The notes under the pieces: generated by a model
The model's database searches: none
What the model saw: only the letters and a program-made list of their open reading frames with translations
Told to the model about the DNA's origin: nothing
Shown here: positions 1-6,310 of the stretch, one piece after another
Position numbering within the stretch: position 1 is the first letter of the stretch
Layout: each line of letters opens with the position of its first letter
Program-made: the position numbers and the translations under genes
Assembly: GCA_021545595.1 (NCBI GenBank)
Contig: JAJRVG010000223.1
Location: 1-7,667, forward strand
Length of the DNA: 7,667 nt
Source of the DNA: Zetaproteobacteria bacterium
GTDB taxonomy: Bacteria > Pseudomonadota > Zetaproteobacteria > Mariprofundales > Mariprofundaceae
Direction: 5' to 3'

Positions 1-251
1 CGACGTTTCCTGCCGCCCATACGAAGTGTGTTCCAGAGCTGTCCGGGGCCGGCAAAAATGGCGGAAATAATACGGCGGAGAAGCCATACAATGGTGAGCA
101 GAACCAGTAGCGCGGTGATGAAGGCACCCTGTTGTGTCTCAAACACCCATTCAAAGGCCTCGATACGTAGCGGTTGTCCGGCAATGGTCGGAAAAAGTGA
201 AAGCAGTACAGCGATACTGAGTGCAAGAAGAAGCAGGAAAAAGAGTCTCAT
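1..251 (-). CDS. hemY: HemY N-terminus (partial, runs off left edge)
   Basis: This is the first 83 codons of a minus-strand gene whose 3' part lies outside the window. The translation starts MRLFFLLLLALSIAVLL, a membrane segment at about residues 2-20. A short periplasmic stretch follows (about 21-42), then a second membrane segment at about 43-58 ending in WLLRRII, and then a basic stretch. Two N-terminal membrane helices followed by a basic WLLRR-type junction are typical of HemY, an inner-membrane protein with a cytoplasmic TPR-like domain linked to late haem synthesis. Its exact biochemical role is unsettled. The start is supported by a strong GGGGGAG ribosome-binding site at 257-263, five nt before the ATG, and by the ATGA overlap with the hemX stop. 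Family identity rests on the N-terminus plus position directly after hemX; the TPR domain cannot be seen. This is not the unrelated protoporphyrinogen oxidase also called HemY in Bacillus. Confidence 0.85.
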   Translation of the reverse strand, partial: MRLFFLLLLALSIAVLLSLFPTIAGQPLRIEAFEWVFETQQGAFITALLVLLTIVWLLRRIISAIFAGPGQLWNTLRMGGRKR

Positions 252-1276
252 GAGAGCTCCCCCAGCCATGTTGCAGCCGTTTGACGCAGATGCTCGATAT
301 CTGCCTTGAGTGGATCAAAGCTCTCAGGCAGACCCAGATCAATTGCTTCGGTGGAGTCCTCATCAGCCCGGGCGAGTCTCAGTTGCAGGGTTGCCCTCAG
401 CTGTTGCCAGCTCTTTCCACCCGGCCACTGCTCAAGCTCAATATTACGGCTGGTAGTGAGTAGTTGCCGACGAAGTTGCTCATCCTGCTGTTGTTCTGCC
501 GTGGATACAGCTTTGATTGAAAAGTAGTCATGAACCCAGCTTAGCCACGGCGTTCCATATTTGGGGATAATATTTTCATGTTCAGGTGTTGTGAGTGAAT
601 CAGCGTGGGATTGCAGGCTCTGCTGCCAGCCGCGCAGCTCCTGCAGCCGCTGCTGGGCCAGTGTCAGCATCTCCTGTGCTGTAGCATGCTCACTGTTGCT
701 TAACGAAGGGGTGAGGGCAATCTCCTCCCAGGCCAGCTTCAGTTGTGGAAGGTGGTTGGCTCTGTTTGTTATCCAGCGCAGGCGGGTACGGAGCTGTACT
801 TTTTGCAGTGAGTGCTGTGTCTCCTGAATGGCCTGTTGCTCCTGGCGCAGGGAGTTCAGCTCGCGTTGCAGACCATCCATCGCGGCCAGCATCCGGTTCA
901 CTTCATCACTGCTGGCAGTGATAATTTCCGGAGTTTTCGTGGGCTCAATTTCAATAGCTGCTTTCAGGCTGACAACCTGAGGCTCCGGCTCAGTAACAGG
1001 GGGAGTGGTCAGTTCCGGTTTTTTGAGGGCGACCTTTTTTTCTGCCTGTAGAAGTGCATTGACTGAATCAGTCAGGCTGTTTTTCAGTTGCTGGGGTGAA
1101 AAAACATAGCCAGCCGTCAGCAGGACAAGAAAAAACAGAAATATCAGTAGTTTGTAGGAGTGTTTTTCAGGTTTGGAATGCTCCTCCGGTTCTGTACCAG
1201 GGGTAGAGGCAGCCTCTATATCTGAGACACTTTCTTCCAGAGGCAGGGTTTCCCCTGCTTTTTTATCGCTACTCAT
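248..1276 (-). CDS. hemX: HemX family membrane protein
   Basis: A 342-residue protein with an acidic, low-complexity cytoplasmic N-terminus (1-40), one membrane segment (about 42-58, KLLIFLFFLVLLTAGYVF), a Pro/Glu-rich linker (about 85-115) and a predicted coiled coil (about 122-162, rich in Gln, Leu and Glu). A helical periplasmic domain follows, with the family-like stretch LRWITNRANHLPQLKLAWEE (166-185). This architecture matches HemX. Databases often label HemX as uroporphyrinogen-III C-methyltransferase, but nothing here resembles a SAM-methyltransferase fold, so that name should not be used. The ATG follows the hemB stop by 3 nt and has no clear Shine-Dalgarno sequence, so translation probably depends on coupling to hemB. 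Its TGA overlaps the hemY ATG as ATGA. The likely role is membrane scaffolding or regulation of haem synthesis together with HemY, inferred from the family and from the operon. Confidence 0.9.
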   Translation of the reverse strand: MSSDKKAGETLPLEESVSDIEAASTPGTEPEEHSKPEKHSYKLLIFLFFLVLLTAGYVFSPQQLKNSLTDSVNALLQAEKKVALKKPELTTPPVTEPEPQVVSLKAAIEIEPTKTPEIITASSDEVNRMLAAMDGLQRELNSLRQEQQAIQETQHSLQKVQLRTRLRWITNRANHLPQLKLAWEEIALTPSLSNSEHATAQEMLTLAQQRLQELRGWQQSLQSHADSLTTPEHENIIPKYGTPWLSWVHDYFSIKAVSTAEQQQDEQLRRQLLTTSRNIELEQWPGGKSWQQLRATLQLRLARADEDSTEAIDLGLPESFDPLKADIEHLRQTAATWLGELS

Positions 1277-1279
1277 TGT

Positions 1280-2263
1280 TCAATTATCGTTCAGCCAGCG
1301 GGCTGCGTCCAGTGCGTGATAGCTTAAAATAAGATCAGCTCCGGCACGTTTAAAACCGAGCATGGTTTCCAGAACTACACGTTTTTCATCAATCCAGCCC
1401 TTTTCAGCCGCTGCTTTTACCATCGCATATTCACCGGAGACGTTATAGACGGCCATGGGCAGATCGGTGATATCTTTTACTGAGCGGATGATATCCATGT
1501 AAGCCAGGCCCGGCTTAACCATCAGGATATCTGCACCCTCATCAATATCGAGTATTGCTTCACGAAGTGCTTCACGACTGTTGGCAGGATCCATCTGATA
1601 GCTTGCCCGGTCACCAAAGCTCGGTGTGGAATCAGCTGCATCCCTGAACGGGCCGAAGTAGGCGGATGCATATTTCACGGCATAGGACATGATCGGAAGA
1701 TCCTTGAATTCGGCAGAGTCCAGGCCTCTGCGGATGGCGGCAATCATGCCATCCATCATGCCCGACGGGGCAACCATGTCGATACCTGCCTCGGCATAAG
1801 AGACGGCCTGTTTCTGAAGGTTGGCAAGGGTGGCATCGTTATCAACTTCGTGACCATCAAGCACACCACAGTGGCCGTGATCGGTATATTCACAGAAACA
1901 GGTGTCAGCAATGATATAGCTTTCAGGAGAACTGTTTTTTGCCTCTCTGATGGCTCTCTGGACAATACCATCGGCATCCCAGCTACCTGAACCGGTCGCA
2001 TTCTTCTCTGCAGGTATTCCAAAAAGAATCATGCCCGGAATACCCAGGGATGCTGTCTCTTTGGCAATTTTTCCTACATCACTGAGTGGAATGCGTGATA
2101 CACCCGGCATGGTTTTAACAGGAACCGCTTTAGTGATCGTTTCATCCACAAAAACAGGGTAGATAAAGTCGCTTGGGCTTATTGATGTTTCACGCACCAT
2201 GCTTCGGATGGCCGGATTTTTACGCAGTCGGCGAGGGCGATGGATCAGGTCAGGCAGAGACAT
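1280..2263 (-). CDS. hemB: Porphobilinogen synthase (delta-aminolevulinate dehydratase)
   Basis: A 327-residue cytoplasmic enzyme that condenses two 5-aminolevulinate molecules into porphobilinogen, the first common tetrapyrrole precursor. Length and start (MSLPDLIHRPRRLRKN) fit the family, which forms a TIM-barrel octamer. Visible motifs are the zinc-binding cysteines C122, C124 and C132 in TCFCEYTDHGHCG, the first active-site lysine K197 in MSYAVKYASAYFGPFRDA, and the Schiff-base lysine K250 in ILMVKPGLAYMD. VYNVSGEYAM (272-281) and the C-terminal KRAGADLILSY (305-315) are also family signatures. The cysteine triad indicates the zinc-dependent catalytic type, as in E. coli, rather than the Mg-only type with Asp/Thr at these positions. 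A GGAG ribosome-binding site at 2271-2274 lies seven nt before the ATG, inside the end of hemD; the spacer to hemD is 2 nt. Sitting between hemD and hemX is unusual for this gene. Confidence 0.97.
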   Translation of the reverse strand: MSLPDLIHRPRRLRKNPAIRSMVRETSISPSDFIYPVFVDETITKAVPVKTMPGVSRIPLSDVGKIAKETASLGIPGMILFGIPAEKNATGSGSWDADGIVQRAIREAKNSSPESYIIADTCFCEYTDHGHCGVLDGHEVDNDATLANLQKQAVSYAEAGIDMVAPSGMMDGMIAAIRRGLDSAEFKDLPIMSYAVKYASAYFGPFRDAADSTPSFGDRASYQMDPANSREALREAILDIDEGADILMVKPGLAYMDIIRSVKDITDLPMAVYNVSGEYAMVKAAAEKGWIDEKRVVLETMLGFKRAGADLILSYHALDAARWLNDN

Positions 2264-2273
2264 ATTCAGGCTC
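2264..2273 (-). repeat. Start-context direct repeat, hemB copy
   Basis: On the minus strand GAGCCTGAAT lies directly before the hemB ATG. The same ten bases occur at the hemD start (3062-3071), and in both places AATT stands a few bases further upstream. Here the repeat includes the last part of the GGAG ribosome-binding site and the hemD stop codon TGA. Whether it reflects shared ancestry of the two junctions or only similar ribosome-binding sites is not decided. Confidence 0.5.
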
Positions 2274-3063
2274 CGGAATTAATGAAATAATCAGCTAATG
2301 CATCCAGCATGGCGTCAAAACTAGCTGTTTTTGCGACAGCCTGCACGCTTAATCCGGCATTCTCTGCCGCTTGTGCAACCTGCGGGCTGATGACAGCAAC
2401 GGCGGGAGTGTCTGCTATTTCGACGGAGCCAATCCGTTTGATGTAGTTTTTTACTGTTTTCGGGCTACCCAGAAGCAGGCCGTCAACTTCTCTGTTTTTT
2501 AGTTTTTCAACAGTGTCAGAGATATCGGAATCGGGGCAGTTCATACGATATGGGTAGAGTGTGATCACTTCACACCCCTGGTGAATCAGTGACTTTTGCA
2601 GCAGATCTTTTCCCTTTTCAGCACGGAAGAAGAGAAGCTTCCTGGGCAGGCTGCTGTTTTGATAGGCTTCAAGTAGCCCCTCCTGTGAGGCTTTTTCAGG
2701 TAGCAGGTCAGGCCGGATCCCATAGCGGTTCAGTGATCGGGCTGTCTTGCTACCGATCGCAGATACCCGATGGTTGGCAACCATCTCTGCAAAATCGTTG
2801 CCCAGAGTTGATGCGACGCACTCTACGGCATTACGGCTGGTAAAGAGCAGATCCAGACTCGAACCTTTCAGTATCGGAAGGCTCTGCAGAATGTTTTCAG
2901 GCAGGCACTCGACCTCAAGGCAGGGAAGAAACAGGGCTTCACCACCACGGTGGCAAATCTCCGTTGCAGTTATCTGCGCCTGGTCACGTGGGCGGGTGAT
3001 CAGGATACGTTTGCCGGCAAGGCTTAAGCGGTCTGCATTCATACGGCAATGATGCACGAGCAT
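2266..3063 (-). CDS. hemD: Uroporphyrinogen-III synthase
   Basis: A 265-residue cytoplasmic enzyme that closes and inverts ring D of hydroxymethylbilane to give uroporphyrinogen III. HemD sequences are very divergent, but the two-lobed pattern is clear. It shows KRILITRPRDQA (18-29) at the start of lobe 1, LLFTSRNAVE (72-81), AIGSKTA (102-108), LLFFRAEKGKDLL (143-155), TLYPYR (168-173), LLLGSPKTVKNYI (196-208, the usual 'FTSPSAV' site) and AVISPQVAQAAENAGL (223-238). The listed ATG at 3063 has a weak AGAG five nt upstream and an in-frame stop directly before it. ATG at codon 8 (3042) is an equally plausible start, because family homology begins only around residue 16. It is the first gene of a minus-strand hemD-hemB-hemX-hemY set; the usual partner hemC is not upstream, where a 238-nt spacer and divergent recQ lie instead. 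Confidence 0.93.
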   Translation of the reverse strand: MLVHHCRMNADRLSLAGKRILITRPRDQAQITATEICHRGGEALFLPCLEVECLPENILQSLPILKGSSLDLLFTSRNAVECVASTLGNDFAEMVANHRVSAIGSKTARSLNRYGIRPDLLPEKASQEGLLEAYQNSSLPRKLLFFRAEKGKDLLQKSLIHQGCEVITLYPYRMNCPDSDISDTVEKLKNREVDGLLLGSPKTVKNYIKRIGSVEIADTPAVAVISPQVAQAAENAGLSVQAVAKTASFDAMLDALADYFINSGA

Positions 3064-3071
3064 TCAGGCTC
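3062..3071 (-). repeat. Start-context direct repeat, hemD copy
   Basis: Second copy of the minus-strand sequence GAGCCTGAAT, here overlapping the first two bases of the hemD ATG at 3063. The copy at hemB is 2264-2273. The repeat places a weak AGAG about five nt before the hemD start and contains an in-frame TGA just before the ATG. Confidence 0.5.
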
Positions 3072-3073
3072 TG

Positions 3074-3086
3074 CCAATTCAATTGG
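3074..3086. repeat. Palindrome next to hemD start
   Basis: CCAATT-C-AATTGG is a perfect inverted repeat with 6-bp arms around a single base, ending about ten nt upstream of the hemD ATG. Its size and place would suit a repressor operator or a small element affecting hemD translation. No known operator consensus is matched with confidence, and AT-rich 6-bp arms can arise by chance. Confidence 0.35.
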
Positions 3087-3097
3087 TATTGCGATTA

Positions 3098-3168
3098 GCA
3101 CTGCATAAAATGCTTGCCTAAAACGAGTATCCATGTTGTCATATTAATAGAGCCGCTTCATGCAGTGC
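3098..3168. repeat. Inverted repeat A (9-bp arms)
   Basis: GCACTGCAT at 3098-3106 is perfectly complementary to ATGCAGTGC at 3160-3168, with 53 nt between the arms. One arm of inverted repeat B lies inside this loop and the other outside it, so the two pairings interleave. In RNA from either strand this would allow a pseudoknot or two partly competing folds. Function unknown. Confidence 0.4.
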
Positions 3169-3194
3169 CTCTGTCGGGTATCTGGACATGGATA
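3128..3194. repeat. Inverted repeat B (9-bp arms)
   Basis: TATCCATGT at 3128-3136 is perfectly complementary to ACATGGATA at 3186-3194, with 49 nt between the arms. It interleaves with inverted repeat A in the order A, B, A', B'. As with A, the function is unknown, and this could be a structured leader of hemD or recQ, a binding-site pair, or chance. Confidence 0.4.
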
Positions 3195-3301
3195 GCGAAG
3201 TGATTTGGCTTCCCCCTGATTTATAGGAACAGTATTTTTTACAGGCTTTTGTGCATGTCGCATGGCCCGATTCCGATTGAACTGTTTAGAGGTAAAAATA
3301 G

Positions 3302-5467
3302 ATGGCAACGAAAAAAGTTAAAGAGCAGACACGGGAAATCCTGAAAGATGTTTTTGGTTATGACACCTTCCGTGAGCCTCAGGAGAATGTGATCTGCACA
3401 CTTCTTGATGGTAAGGATGCCTTTGTTCTGATGCCAACCGGTGGTGGTAAATCACTCTGCTATCAGATTCCGGCCATTATGCGTGAGGGAACCGGTATTG
3501 TGGTCTCTCCGCTGATCTCTCTGATGAAGGATCAGGTCGATGCACTGATCCGCTGCGGTGTCAGAGCCGCCTACTACAATTCATCTTTGAAGGCAGCCGC
3601 TGCCAAAGAGGTTCTGGATCAGTTTGAGGCAGGTGAACTTGATCTTCTTTATGTGGCTCCTGAACGCCTGCTGACCAAGGTGTTTCTGAAGCGACTGGAG
3701 AGGATTAAGATCGGCCTTTTTGCCATTGATGAGGCGCACTGTGTCTCCCAGTGGGGACATGATTTCCGTCCGGAGTATGTGCGGCTCGGGGAGTTGCGGG
3801 AGATTATGCCGAATATTCCAATGATCGCGCTGACGGCAACGGCGGATGAGCACACCCGTGAAGATATTGCAGAGCGCCTGGGGCTGAAGCGGGCGAAACG
3901 CTATGTCTCCAGTTTTGATCGCCCGAATATTCGCTATCTGGTTTCAGAGAAGCGTCAGCCACTGACGCAGGTACTCACCTTTCTTGAGGACTGGAAAGGT
4001 TCCTCCGGCATTATCTACTGTCTGTCACGCAAGCGGGTGGAGGATATGGCGGTAAATCTCCAGCGACATGGTGTGCGGGCAGCCGCTTATCATGCCGGAA
4101 TGCCGGCACGTCAGCGTGAAAAGGTTCAGGATGATTTTCTTCGAGACAGGGTGAATGTGATTGTTGCGACCATCGCTTTCGGTATGGGCGTTGACAAACC
4201 CAATGTCCGCTTTGTCATTCATCATGATTTGCCGAAGAGTATTGAATCTTATTACCAGGAGACAGGCCGTGCCGGGCGTGACGGGATGGAGTCTGAGGCA
4301 CTTATGCTCTACGGCTCAGGTGATGTAAATCTGGTTCGGCGACTCATTGAAAATGTTGAGAACCCCGATCAGCGTCGTGTTGAGGTTCACAAGCTCAATA
4401 GCATGGTCGCTCTCTCCGAGGCGCTGACCTGCCGCCGCCGCGTTCTGCTGGGTTATTTCGGCGAAGAGATGAAGGGTACGGCATGCGGCAATTGCGATAT
4501 CTGCCTTGATCCACCTGAAACTTATGATGGAAGTAATATTGCCCGGATGGCCGTGGAGTGTGTCAAGGAGCTCAGTGGCGATTACGGTGTTGGTTATGTC
4601 GTGGATGTTTTGCGGGGATCCAAAAATGTCCGTATCTGTGAAAAGGGGCATGACAAGGCCAAAAGCCATGGCACTGGAGTTGACATCAATGGTGATGAGT
4701 GGACTTCGATTCTTCGTCAGCTTGTTCATCGCGGCATCTTTGTACAGGACATCTCCCGGCGTGCTGCTCTGGTTGCCACCAAAAAGGCGGAGCTGTTGCT
4801 GGAGGGTGGCTCGGTGACGCTGGCCAAGTATCAGCCGGGGATTAAACGTAAACTCAAGCGCTTTACCCAGGGCAAGGATAAAAAACTCTATCAGAAGCTG
4901 GTTGAGATGCGTGAGAAGCTGGCGGAAGATGAGGATGTTGCACCGTATGCGCTGCTCAGCGATGTGGCACTGACCGAGATGAGCCAGCTAACTGATGTGA
5001 GTGAATCTGCATTGCAGAACATCAGTGGTATGGGGCAACATAAGCTGGAGGCATATGGCGAGATATTTCTGGGAACGCTGAAAGAGCATGCAGATGTTCG
5101 GGGTCAGGCTGGTGGTAAAGATGCTTCAGGTGCACCGAAGCTGATGGCCAAAGGGTCGCCTGCAAATGACGCCCAGATGCATACGTGGGGGCTCTATAAA
5201 AAGGGTGCTGATGCCACCGAGATTGCAGCACAGTTGGGTACGGTAGAGAAGAGTGTCTATAACCACTACATTGCACTGGTGCGGGCCGGTTATCATATTG
5301 ATGTTCCGGCTGTTATTGGAGAAGAGTTTGATGAGGTGATGGCCGAACTGGATGATGCCGACCCATATGCATCGCTGACAGAGGTTAAGCGGGATTTATC
5401 GGTTGATCTGACCAACGAATTTTTCCGCTTGATTCTGGCCTGGCGGGAGGCGATCGGAGTTGCTTAA
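3302..5467 (+). CDS. recQ: ATP-dependent DNA helicase RecQ with C-terminal HTH extension
   Basis: A 721-residue 3'-5' DNA helicase for recombination and replication-fork repair, clearly longer than E. coli RecQ (about 610). The order of parts is: motif 0 around FREPQ (23-27); Walker A PTGGGKS (45-51); DEAH (143-146) followed by the aromatic-rich loop CVSQWGHDFRPEY (147-159); TAT (178-180); a helicase C lobe with YHAGM (263-267), ATIAFGMGVDKP (289-300) and the arginine-finger motif QETGRAGRDG (319-328); zinc-binding cysteines C377, C395, C398 and C401; an RQC winged helix (about 410-510); and an HRDC domain (about 525-597). Residues about 615-721 form an extra domain with a helix-turn-helix-like segment (ATEIAAQLGTVEKSVYNHY, 638-656), resembling the HTH_40 type seen at the end of some RecQ proteins. 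The start has AGAGG nine nt upstream and begins just before the helicase fold. It diverges from hemD and converges with the NERD gene; all key motifs look intact. Confidence 0.96.
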   Translation: MATKKVKEQTREILKDVFGYDTFREPQENVICTLLDGKDAFVLMPTGGGKSLCYQIPAIMREGTGIVVSPLISLMKDQVDALIRCGVRAAYYNSSLKAAAAKEVLDQFEAGELDLLYVAPERLLTKVFLKRLERIKIGLFAIDEAHCVSQWGHDFRPEYVRLGELREIMPNIPMIALTATADEHTREDIAERLGLKRAKRYVSSFDRPNIRYLVSEKRQPLTQVLTFLEDWKGSSGIIYCLSRKRVEDMAVNLQRHGVRAAAYHAGMPARQREKVQDDFLRDRVNVIVATIAFGMGVDKPNVRFVIHHDLPKSIESYYQETGRAGRDGMESEALMLYGSGDVNLVRRLIENVENPDQRRVEVHKLNSMVALSEALTCRRRVLLGYFGEEMKGTACGNCDICLDPPETYDGSNIARMAVECVKELSGDYGVGYVVDVLRGSKNVRICEKGHDKAKSHGTGVDINGDEWTSILRQLVHRGIFVQDISRRAALVATKKAELLLEGGSVTLAKYQPGIKRKLKRFTQGKDKKLYQKLVEMREKLAEDEDVAPYALLSDVALTEMSQLTDVSESALQNISGMGQHKLEAYGEIFLGTLKEHADVRGQAGGKDASGAPKLMAKGSPANDAQMHTWGLYKKGADATEIAAQLGTVEKSVYNHYIALVRAGYHIDVPAVIGEEFDEVMAELDDADPYASLTEVKRDLSVDLTNEFFRLILAWREAIGVA

Positions 5468-5480
5468 GGGGAGTGTAATC

Positions 5481-5494
5481 GGTGCATCAGCACC
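5481..5494. terminator. Hairpin between convergent recQ and NERD gene (possible terminator)
   Basis: GGTGC-ATCA-GCACC forms a perfect 5-bp stem with a 4-nt loop in the 27-nt gap between the recQ stop and the stop of the opposing gene. A second stem, GCCGT-GATTT-ACGGC (5504-5518), lies just inside the end of the opposing gene. Neither is followed by a T-run on either strand, so a classical intrinsic terminator is not shown. The position between two stop codons is what makes bidirectional termination plausible. Confidence 0.35.
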
Positions 5495-6238
5495 CTAGAT
5501 AACGCCGTGATTTACGGCAAGGCGTAGCCCTGCTACGGCTATGGCAAGCAGCATCAGCAGCGCACTGCCGGCCATCAGGGATTGAGCGATTTTCAGATAT
5601 TTTTCATTGCCCTGGTGGGTGACGAAAGAGCGTTCCCTTTCGAGGTTGCGTCGATCCTTAAGCTGAACATTCCGGATAATATTGCTGGCCCACTGCTGCC
5701 TGGATCCTGTGGCAATGCCCTCCACGGCCGCATGTATTGTATTGGCACACACCTGCGCGCTTACCACCTCCTCTGTGGCATCTCCCTGCAGACGACCGGA
5801 TGTGAAAGCAGATATTGTTTTCACTTTAAGGCGCTCACCAAGCATGCCATGCAGCACATTGCGAATGGCTTCATGGTGCACTAGCGGATTGGGAAACCTG
5901 TAGCTCCCCTGTCGGGTCTCCTGAATCCAGGTTCTTCCACGCACAGACCCCAGTATCTCACCTGAATAGCCCAGTGTTGAGAGAGCAATAATCTGTGCGT
6001 TGGTAATGATCAGATGATCGATATGGATGATATCACCCTTTTTATCTGCCAGTAGCAGATGGTTCAGAACGATAGCGCCTTTCTCTTTAAGCAGGTTAAG
6101 ACCCCGCTCAACACGCGTATTGCCGATCATTGCGACCAGCCAGGGCATGGCAAAATAGGTTGAAATGACCAATAGGAAAATGGAGAGACTTCCCAGAATG
6201 ACGGGTGTTACAGAGGGGATCATTTCAATGGCGTCCAT
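5495..6238 (-). CDS. Membrane-anchored NERD-like domain protein, catalytic residues apparently lost
   Basis: A 247-residue protein with a membrane segment near each end (about 10-31 and 222-241) and a soluble middle part. Residues about 41-130 resemble the NERD (nuclease-related) domain. VERGLNLL (43-50, E44) fits the initial 'GE' helix, HIDHLIITN (72-80, D74) fits 'QIDHvvv', YSGEILG (91-97) and W104-x-Q fit the following strand, and FPNPLVHHEAI (115-125) fits 'NPl.Q'. In typical NERD proteins the strand before YSG reads as E-T-K-N; here it reads S87-T88-L89-G90. Both residues of the PD-(D/E)xK-type E-x-K pair are thus replaced, suggesting a binding or structural role rather than cleavage. 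The start is supported by GGAGA at 6243-6247, four nt before the ATG. rsmE lies 99 nt upstream on the same strand, and recQ converges from the other side. The C-terminal part (about 140-215) is not recognised. Substrate and partners are unknown. Confidence 0.75.
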   Translation of the reverse strand: MDAIEMIPSVTPVILGSLSIFLLVISTYFAMPWLVAMIGNTRVERGLNLLKEKGAIVLNHLLLADKKGDIIHIDHLIITNAQIIALSTLGYSGEILGSVRGRTWIQETRQGSYRFPNPLVHHEAIRNVLHGMLGERLKVKTISAFTSGRLQGDATEEVVSAQVCANTIHAAVEGIATGSRQQWASNIIRNVQLKDRRNLERERSFVTHQGNEKYLKIAQSLMAGSALLMLLAIAVAGLRLAVNHGVI

Positions 6239-6249
6239 ACGTTCTCCAT

Positions 6250-6264
6250 GCCCAATCCATGGGC
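6250..6264. other. Hairpin abutting the ribosome-binding site of the NERD gene
   Basis: On the minus strand GCCCA-TGGAT-TGGGC makes a 5-bp stem with a 5-nt loop ending two bases before the GGAGA ribosome-binding site (6243-6247). It could influence ribosome access in the transcript. The stem is short and may be fortuitous. Confidence 0.25.
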
Positions 6265-6310
6265 TGATAAATAAGTAACGGGAAGAGTAGCGGTTAAAAG
6301 CCCTGCTTCA

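Larger units (their letters stand above)
3064..3301. promoter_or_regulatory. Divergent hemD/recQ intergenic region
   Basis: These 238 nt separate the minus-strand haem operon from plus-strand recQ and must carry promoters for both directions. I see no convincing sigma-70 pair. Isolated fragments are TTGTCA at 3136-3141, TATAGG at 3222-3227 and TTTACA at 3238-3243 (plus strand), and ATGACA at 3143-3138 (minus strand), none correctly spaced to a good partner box. recQ has a Shine-Dalgarno AGAGG at 3288-3292, nine nt before its ATG. The region contains a 13-bp palindrome and two interleaved inverted repeats, listed separately. It holds no tRNA or recognised riboswitch. No long open frame crosses it; a 31-codon minus-strand frame at 3039-3134 lacks a ribosome-binding site. 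Confidence 0.55.

Noticed and set aside
248..1276. Reading HemX as uroporphyrinogen-III C-methyltransferase
   Set aside because: No SAM-methyltransferase motif is present; the protein is a single-pass membrane protein with a coiled coil, so the common database label is not supported.
3229..3244. Possible LexA box upstream of recQ (ACAG-N8-ACAG)
   Set aside because: A LexA site needs CTGT-N8-ACAG, an inverted arrangement. Here both halves read ACAG as a direct repeat, so the match is only one half-site.
3064..3301. Small RNA gene or known riboswitch in the hemD-recQ spacer
   Set aside because: The inverted repeats are noted, but no consensus core of a riboswitch I know, no terminator with a T-run and no well-spaced promoter could be identified.
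4316..4729. 137-codon minus-strand open frame inside recQ
   Set aside because: It lies wholly antisense to the intact recQ helicase and zinc-binding region, has no ribosome-binding site I can support, and resembles no family I know.
5582..5884. 100-codon plus-strand open frame across the NERD gene
   Set aside because: It is antisense to the NERD-like gene, whose membrane segments, motifs and ribosome-binding site support the minus-strand reading.
3302..6238. RecQ plus NERD protein as a defence system
   Set aside because: The two genes are convergent, not co-directional, are surrounded by housekeeping genes, and the NERD domain lacks its catalytic pair. Nothing else typical of a defence island is present.
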